Positions 41,905 to 46,252 of a DNA stretch of 46,252 nucleotides are shown one piece after another. The DNA is from Bacillus sp. J33 (GTDB lineage: Bacteria; Bacillota; Bacilli; Bacillales; Cytobacillaceae), in contig NZ_JAEL01000044.1 in the NCBI RefSeq assembly GCF_000518885.1, forward strand, positions 1 to 46,252, in the 5' to 3' direction. The first letter of the stretch is position 1. Each line of letters opens with the position of its first letter. A program made the translations under genes and the position numbers. The notes beneath the pieces are model-generated. The model was not told where the DNA came from. It made no database searches and was given only the letters and a program-made list of their open reading frames with translations.

Positions 41905-43137
41905 TTGTTTATCGCTATACTGTTTTTTATGCTTATGTCATTCTTCCTGTCGGGAAGTGAGACAGCCTTAACAGCAGTTAACAAAATGAAATTGAAAACA
42001 AGAGCAGAAAACAATGACAAAAAAGCACAAAAGATCCTGGAATTGGTATCAAAACCGGATGAATTAATTACCGGAATTTTAATCGGGAACAATGTCGCAA
42101 ATATTATGCTGCCAACTCTTGTAACAATTATTGCCATCGAATATGGAATTAACGTGGGAGTTGCAACCGGAATTCTAACTGTAGCGCTCATTATATTTGC
42201 AGAGGTCATCCCCAAATCAATTGCCGCTACATTTGCCGATCGAATTGCTTATCTTGTGTTTCCAATTATCAGGCTATTATTAATCATTTTAAAGCCATTA
42301 ACCTGGTTATTGTCCAAACTCACAAGGGCTATTATTAAGCTATTGTCAAAAAATACCCCTGAATCGGTTTCAGTTTCCAAAGAAGAACTCATTACGATGG
42401 TGGATATTGCAACTAGCGAGGGAACATTCCAAGCAGAAGAAACCCAGAGGATTAAAGGGGTTATTGACTTTTATAAATTGGACGTAAGGGACGCTCTTAA
42501 AACTCCCCGGATGGAAATCGAAGGCATACCTTTTGATGCAACCATTGATGAGGCCAAGGATATTGTTATGGATAACCGGTTTACAAGGTATCCGGTTTAT
42601 AAAGAGAATATGGATAACATTATTGGCGTTTTCCACTCAAAACTATTGCTGGCATGGTCAAATCACCCGGATAAAACGCTAAAGGATTTCACGGACCTTG
42701 AACCTTTATTTGTCTATGAGTTCCATAGAATCGATAAAGTTTTCAAAATGATGATGAGGGAAAGAAAACATCTTGCCATCGTTCTAGATGAATATGGCGG
42801 TACAGAAGGCATTATTACACATGAAGATATACTTGAAGCAATGCTCGGCCAGGAAATTGAAGACGAGACGGACGAAGATAGTGAGGTTCTAATCGAAGAA
42901 TTAACTGAAAACCATATTATTGTACATGCAAAACTCGCCATTCGCAGAATTAATGAAGCCTTTAAAACAAAGATCCCTGAAGAGGAAGATATTTTGGCAG
43001 GATTTCTATTGAAAGAAATGGGCCATTTTCCTGAAGAAGGGGAAACATTCGAATACCATCATTTGCATTTTGAGATCAAATCTATTGAAGATAATAGGCT
43101 AAAACTCGTCGAAATTAAGAAAAAAGCCCCGAATTAA
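41905..43137 (+). CDS. CNNM/CorC-type transporter with CBS domains (hemolysin C family)
   Basis: A 410-residue membrane protein: DUF21/CNNM domain with four hydrophobic segments (about 1-150; SGSETALTAVNKMKLK is the signature), a CBS pair (about 185-310; VRDALKTPRMEIEGIP and DEYGGTEGIITHEDILEAMLGQE), and a CorC_HlyC domain (about 320-405; LAGFLLKEMGHFPEEGE). Relatives such as B. subtilis YhdP/MpfA export magnesium. The DUF21 domain begins directly at the N-terminus with TTG, behind GGAGG nine bases upstream. Single gene ended by the hairpin at 43187. Confidence 0.9.
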   Translation: MFIAILFFMLMSFFLSGSETALTAVNKMKLKTRAENNDKKAQKILELVSKPDELITGILIGNNVANIMLPTLVTIIAIEYGINVGVATGILTVALIIFAEVIPKSIAATFADRIAYLVFPIIRLLLIILKPLTWLLSKLTRAIIKLLSKNTPESVSVSKEELITMVDIATSEGTFQAEETQRIKGVIDFYKLDVRDALKTPRMEIEGIPFDATIDEAKDIVMDNRFTRYPVYKENMDNIIGVFHSKLLLAWSNHPDKTLKDFTDLEPLFVYEFHRIDKVFKMMMRERKHLAIVLDEYGGTEGIITHEDILEAMLGQEIEDETDEDSEVLIEELTENHIIVHAKLAIRRINEAFKTKIPEEEDILAGFLLKEMGHFPEEGETFEYHHLHFEIKSIEDNRLKLVEIKKKAPN

Positions 43138-43186
43138 AGTGAAACTTCCATCTCACACTGCCCGTTAGCAAGGGAATAAAAGTTAT

Positions 43187-43219
43187 GCATTATTTCCATT
43201 TGGAGATAATGCTTTTTTT
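43187..43219 (+). terminator. Terminator after the CNNM gene
   Basis: GCATTAT/ATAATGC stem followed by T7. The following gap to 43567 holds a GC-richer patch (43220-43340) with a TCCGAC/GTCGGA inverted repeat; I see no gene in it. Confidence 0.75.
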
Positions 43220-43567
43220 CTGTTAACCTTGCCCTTGCAGTTTCTTCCGACGCTTTGAGCTGCAGGCAGTCGGACACCTTAGTCTTTTTTCCTGCAGATT
43301 CGTCTAATGGCACGCTCCTCCCACTGAAAGTTTGCTTCCTGCAAAATCCCCAAACGAAAGAAATATGAATTCCATTTTAGACAAATTCTCCAGTCCACAG
43401 CATGCTCAAATTATTAATACGTTTTTTACAGCCAACCATAATAAAAAGTAATAAGCAGGGAACTCTATAAAAAAGGGAAATAAAATAAATAGATTTTTGT
43501 ATTTTCTGATAAAATGGGCCTATTTCAGCATATAATAAACACAATAACTTTTACGAGGTGATTTTAC

Positions 43568-43717
43568 ATGGATCAAAAGCCTTATCATTATGATGGAAGC
43601 GTACAAATAAACTATGAAAAAAGCGAAGACCTAAATAATAACATTCCTTTTGAAATGACAGAGGAAATGAGAAAAAATATCGGGCGTAACCAGTATGCCC
43701 CAGAAGATCAGGCTTAA
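43568..43717 (+). CDS. Small acidic protein, unknown function
   Basis: A 49-residue hydrophilic protein (MDQKPYHYDGSVQINYEKSE at the start, then NIPFEMTEEMRKNIGRNQYAPEDQA split over the end). A good ribosome binding site, GAGGTGA, lies seven bases before the ATG, and a strong terminator follows the stop codon by one base, so this is a complete small transcription unit. No membrane segment, no cysteine. I do not recognise the family. Confidence 0.75.
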   Translation: MDQKPYHYDGSVQINYEKSEDLNNNIPFEMTEEMRKNIGRNQYAPEDQA

Positions 43718-43740
43718 GGACCCCATTAGGGTCTTTTTTT
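43718..43740 (+). terminator. Terminator of the small acidic protein gene
   Basis: GACCC/GGGTC stem with a five-base loop and T7. Confidence 0.8.
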
Positions 43741-43930
43741 AATTTTGGAATTAATTAAGGAATATTTATAATCAAATAAATAAGCTCGTGAGCAAATGAG
43801 TTGAATTTGGATGTTATTTCGAATAATATTATCTCGAATTCAGAATAAAATTTATTCAGCCTGCAGGTGAATACATATCATGTTTCTGATTCAAACTAAA
43901 ATATCATTTTATACAGAAAGGTGATTGATT

Positions 43931-44566
43931 ATGGCACAAGTATTATATATTACTGCACACCCTCATGATGATAAGATGTCATACAGCATGGCAGTAGGAA
44001 AAGCATTTATTGACGCGTATAAAGAAGCAAATCCGAATGATGAAGTGGTTCATATTGATTTGTATAAAGAAAATATTCCCCATATTGATGTAGATGTGTT
44101 TAGCGGATGGGGCAAGCTTCAATCCGGCAAAGGATTCGAGGAACTTTCAGAAGATGAAAAAGCTAAGGTTGGCCGCTTATCTGAATTAAGCGAACAATTT
44201 GTTGCAGCCGATAAATATGTTTTCGTTACACCACTTTGGAACTTCTCATTCCCGCCTGTTATGAAAGCGTATCTGGACTCTGTTGCAGTTGCCGGAAAAA
44301 CGTTCAAGTATACTGCAGAAGGCCCAATTGGATTACTTACCGATAAAAAAGCTCTTCATATTCAAGCCCGCGGCGGTATCTATTCTGAAGGACCTGCAGC
44401 TGAAATGGAAATGGGACACCGTTACCTTAATATTATTATGAATTTCTTCGGCGTCCCTTCATTTGATGGAATCTTTGTAGAAGGGCATAATGCGATGCCT
44501 GAAAAAGCAGAAGAAATTAAAGCAAATGCCATTGCCCGTGCAAAGGAGAAGGCGCAAACATTCTAA
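43931..44566 (+). CDS. azoR: FMN-dependent NADH-azoreductase
   Basis: Flavodoxin-like quinone/azo reductase using FMN and NADH, giving two-electron reduction of quinones and cleavage of azo bonds; protects against quinone stress. The 211-residue protein shows [24 protein letters not shown] N-terminus (phosphate loop [10 protein letters not shown]), the FMN-binding [18 protein letters not shown], and [14 protein letters not shown] 43931 lies seven bases after AAAGGTG; TTG 43925 is too close. Single gene with its own strong terminator. The 190-base region upstream is AT-rich without a clear operator. Confidence 0.93.
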   Translation: MAQVLYITAHPHDDKMSYSMAVGKAFIDAYKEANPNDEVVHIDLYKENIPHIDVDVFSGWGKLQSGKGFEELSEDEKAKVGRLSELSEQFVAADKYVFVTPLWNFSFPPVMKAYLDSVAVAGKTFKYTAEGPIGLLTDKKALHIQARGGIYSEGPAAEMEMGHRYLNIIMNFFGVPSFDGIFVEGHNAMPEKAEEIKANAIARAKEKAQTF

Positions 44567-44571
44567 TCAGC

Positions 44572-44598
44572 AAAAAGCAGCGGAATCCGCTGCTTTTT
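44572..44598. terminator. Terminator of azoR
   Basis: GCAGCGG/CCGCTGC stem with A5 before and T5 after, five bases after the stop codon. Confidence 0.85.
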
Positions 44599-44696
44599 AT
44601 TTTGCCCGAAAAATAGGCATTCCCATTAGAGCTTCTTGTCCAGAATGAATAGTATAATAAAGGAGCAATACATGGATAAGAGAAGGGGGAGGCCGT

Positions 44697-45296
44697 ATGA
44701 AAATTTCCGAACTTAATCCTGAAAAATTGAGTGATGAAGATATAGCAAGGCTGCTTTACTCCTGTATTACGGATGATATGAAAGACGGAGATTGCATATT
44801 TGTCCCTGGGAGCAGCAAGGCCGCTGAGTATCGGCTTCCGGAAGCGATACGGCTTTACAAAGAGGGAAGGGCAAACAAGATTCTTTTTTCTGGAGGCGTA
44901 GTGTGGCCAGGCAGCAACTTAACAGAAGCAGAAATTTTAAAGATTAAGGCTATCGATATGGGTGTTCCCAAAGAGGATATATTAGTGGAAGATATGTCAC
45001 TCCATACAAAGGAGAATGTCCTGGCTTCGATGCTGGTGCTTGACCGGATAATTGGACTTCAAAACGTTAACCGTTTAATTATTGTGACGGCTCCATTTCA
45101 TATGCGGAGGATGTTTTTAACGATGAAGACCTACATGCCAAAATGGATTGAATACTCTTTAGTTTGTGCAAACGATGGTTCTACAAGAGCTGACAATTGG
45201 TTTTTAAATCCCTATGGACGGAAAAGGGCAGAGGATGAGGCGAAAAAAATTATTTCCTATGTCCAGCAGGGGATATTATATGATATGGACATATAA
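44697..45296 (+). CDS. YdcF family (DUF218) protein
   Basis: A 199-residue soluble protein of the DUF218/YdcF/SanA group. Typical phrases are IFVPGSSKAAEYRLPEAIRLY, KILFSGGVVWPGSNLTEAEI, ILVEDMSLHTKENV and VTAPFHMRRMFLTM. E. coli YdcF binds S-adenosylmethionine; other members act in envelope processes; the activity here is unknown. No signal peptide or membrane segment, unlike SanA. GGGGGAGG lies before the ATG. It converges with cwlJ and shares a terminator with it. Confidence 0.88.
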   Translation: MKISELNPEKLSDEDIARLLYSCITDDMKDGDCIFVPGSSKAAEYRLPEAIRLYKEGRANKILFSGGVVWPGSNLTEAEILKIKAIDMGVPKEDILVEDMSLHTKENVLASMLVLDRIIGLQNVNRLIIVTAPFHMRRMFLTMKTYMPKWIEYSLVCANDGSTRADNWFLNPYGRKRAEDEAKKIISYVQQGILYDMDI

Positions 45297-45307
45297 ATAA
45301 AGCCGAA

Positions 45308-45346
45308 AAAAATTCCTGCCACGATTAGGATGGCAGGAACTTTTTT
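45308..45346. terminator. Bidirectional terminator between the YdcF gene and cwlJ
   Basis: Nine-pair stem TTCCTGCCA/TGGCAGGAA with A runs on the left and T6 on the right; the right arm overlaps the cwlJ stop region. Confidence 0.8.
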
Positions 45347-45773
45347 AAAAGGTATTATAAATATTCTCACATTCTTCTGCAGTCGGCTCATAAAAACAAT
45401 GCAGCTTGTATCTTCCAACATGCGGCTGGTTATACCAGGTTGGCGGGCAATCGCCAGGCGGCCTGAAATACCATAAGGAGAACTTGGAAGGCCAAAGCCT
45501 TTCCCCATTAATGGCCCTGCGGGCAAGCCTTTTCTCAGCTTCTCTGGCTCTTTGATAAAAATACCCCTTTTGAACTGCTTCAAAGGCATGCTCCTGATAA
45601 ATCATTTGGGGAATGGTACGAAGGCCTACAAAATCTGAACAATTGGCTCTTATTCGATTGATGCCCACATTTCCAACCATCAGCATTCCCTGCTGTCCTT
45701 CACCTTCCGCTTCTGCACGCAGGAGCCGGGCCAATAAATCAATATCCGCTTCGCGGGCATTAACAACTGCCAT
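45345..45773 (-). CDS. cwlJ: Spore cortex-lytic hydrolase CwlJ
   Basis: Cell wall hydrolase that degrades spore cortex during germination, placed in the coat and activated by calcium dipicolinate. The 142 residues correspond to B. subtilis CwlJ almost end to end: LLARLLRAEAEGEG (catalytic Glu region of the SleB/Hydrolase_2 domain), GNVGINRIRANC, YFYQRAREAEK, KFSLWYFRPPGDCP and the ending ENIYNTF. No signal peptide, as expected for a protein made in the mother cell. GGTGAG lies just before the ATG. No gerQ is adjacent in this window. Confidence 0.96.
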   Translation of the reverse strand: MAVVNAREADIDLLARLLRAEAEGEGQQGMLMVGNVGINRIRANCSDFVGLRTIPQMIYQEHAFEAVQKGYFYQRAREAEKRLARRAINGERLWPSKFSLWYFRPPGDCPPTWYNQPHVGRYKLHCFYEPTAEECENIYNTF

Positions 45774-45813
45774 ATTCTCACCGCCATATCAAAAATTTGT
45801 GTTAGGCTGTTAT

Positions 45814-45841
45814 AGGTTATGCATGAATAAATGAAATGTTC
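45814..45841 (-). promoter_or_regulatory. Possible sigma-E promoter of cwlJ
   Basis: GAACATT (one base off the -35 KMATATT) and CATAACCT (near the -10 CATACA-T) on the minus strand, separated by 13 bases against the usual 14-15. B. subtilis cwlJ is sigma-E dependent, which fits. Confidence 0.35.
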
Positions 45842-45890
45842 AAAGACTAGCAGCGTTAAGTCCTTTTTAACAATGGCAAAACCCTCATAA

Positions 45891-45926
45891 AAAAGCATCT
45901 GCAAATTTTATATGCAGATGCTTTTT
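45891..45926 (+). terminator. Terminator-like hairpin beside the insertion element
   Basis: AAAAGCATCTGCA/TGCAGATGCTTTT 13-pair stem followed by TATTTATT. It follows no recognised plus-strand gene. Confidence 0.65.
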
Positions 45927-46005
45927 ATTTATTATAGGTTTTAAAACCACGTGCTCTGCACGTGTGAAAACAAAGCTTCTAGAGTGGTAATGTGACATAA
46001 AAAAA

Positions 46006-46062
46006 CTCCTATCGTTATAATAGAAACTGGCCGTCAAACCAACTTCTATATAACGAAAGGAG
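46006..46062 (+). promoter_or_regulatory. Leader stem-loop occluding the tnpA ribosome binding site
   Basis: CTCCTATCGTTATA and TATAACGAAAGGAG form a near-perfect long stem (with TAGAA/TTCTA extending inward), hiding AAGGAG of tnpA. IS200 leaders are known to block tnpA translation this way. Confidence 0.65.
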
Positions 46063-46070
46063 CAGTACTC

Positions 46071-46252
46071 ATGAGTGACAATAGTTTATCACATACCAGG
46101 TGGAATTGTAAGTACCACATCGTTTTCATCCCAAAATACAGAAGAAAAGTAATTTATGGAAAGTTGAGACGAGATATAGGAGCGATATTGAGAAGGCTGT
46201 GTGAAATGAAAGATGTGGAAATCATTGAAGCACATGCTATGCCAGACCACAT
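46071..46252 (+). CDS. tnpA: IS200-type Y1 transposase TnpA, N-terminal part
   Basis: Single-strand transposase of the HUH Y1 class. Sixty codons are present before the window ends. Visible: HTRWNCKYHIVFIPKYRRKV split as the typical start (KYHIVFIPKYRRK), then LRRDIGAILRRLCEMKDVEIIEAHAMPDH; the final HAMPDH leads into the family's HUH (His-x-His) motif region, and the catalytic Tyr would lie beyond the edge. AAAGGAG precedes the ATG but is sequestered in a stem. Whether the element is intact cannot be told. Confidence 0.9.
   Translation, partial: MSDNSLSHTRWNCKYHIVFIPKYRRKVIYGKLRRDIGAILRRLCEMKDVEIIEAHAMPDH

Larger units (their letters stand above)
45950..46252 (+). mobile_element. Left end of an IS200/IS605-type insertion sequence (cut by window edge)
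   Basis: A subterminal palindrome CACGTGC-TCT-GCACGTG (45952-45968) followed by a TnpA gene. Such elements lack inverted terminal repeats and use end hairpins recognised by a Y1 transposase. The exact left boundary is not determined. A second inverted repeat (46006-46062) covers the ribosome binding site of tnpA. Confidence 0.8.

Noticed and set aside
45680..45904. 74-codon frame opposite the start of cwlJ region
   Set aside because: It overlaps cwlJ in another frame of the same strand and has no binding site; a by-product.
1..46252. tRNA, rRNA, prophage or replication origin genes
   Set aside because: No cloverleaf-type or rRNA sequence, phage structural gene or replication protein was recognised in the window.

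Overview
The window looks like the chromosome of an endospore-forming Bacillaceae bacterium (a Bacillus/Cytobacillus-type genome): AT-rich DNA, strong AAGGAGG-type ribosome binding sites, frequent TTG/GTG starts, CwlJ, a SpoIIS toxin-antitoxin module, exosporium/coat proteins and sigma-K-like promoters. No rRNA, tRNA or CRISPR was seen.

Layout. 0.3-4.1 kb: aldehyde dehydrogenase, a three-gene SpoIIS module on the minus strand (toxin SpoIISA, antitoxins SpoIISB and probable SpoIISC; the two antitoxin genes are under 60 codons), a small exported peptide and a PHP phosphoesterase. 4.8-12.6 kb: spore-surface genes (ExsC-like protein, subtilisin-like protease, three proteins sharing a CsxC-type domain), followed by three decayed genes: a ParM/StbA-like actin, its small partner, and a 5'-truncated CotY/CotZ/ExsY protein. 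12.7-16.3 kb: an operon of SLC13 permease, cysC and sat, which together import sulfate and make PAPS, behind a textbook sigma-K promoter. 16.6-23.7 kb: a divergent operon for a modified UDP-HexNAc sugar, a PAPS-type sulfotransferase and two glycosyltransferases, one fused to a LamG-like domain. 23.7-31.4 kb: two more glycosyltransferases (one resembling polypeptide GalNAc-transferases), a coiled-coil protein, an unknown 415-residue protein, a JAMM peptidase with a small basic partner, and a large spore-surface-type protein behind a second perfect sigma-K promoter. 32.1-35.3 kb: TrhA/hemolysin III, DUF1836 protein, small ORF, 52-bp tandem repeats, YciI relic, UppP. 35.5-40.2 kb: copper nitrite reductase NirK preceded by an Fnr site at -41.5, then nosD-nosL-nosY-nosF without nosZ. 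40.3-46.3 kb: TolB-like propeller protein, CNNM/CorC-type transporter, small ORF, azoreductase, YdcF protein, CwlJ, and the left end of an IS200-type element cut by the window edge.

Most interesting reading: the sulfate permease, APS kinase, ATP sulfurylase, sulfotransferase, amino-sugar pathway and glycosyltransferases form one locus embedded among spore-surface genes, with sigma-K signals and no PAPS reductase. This suggests a mother-cell pathway that builds and sulfates a glycan or glycoprotein coat on the spore. The sequence supports the parts list and the promoter; the product itself is inference.
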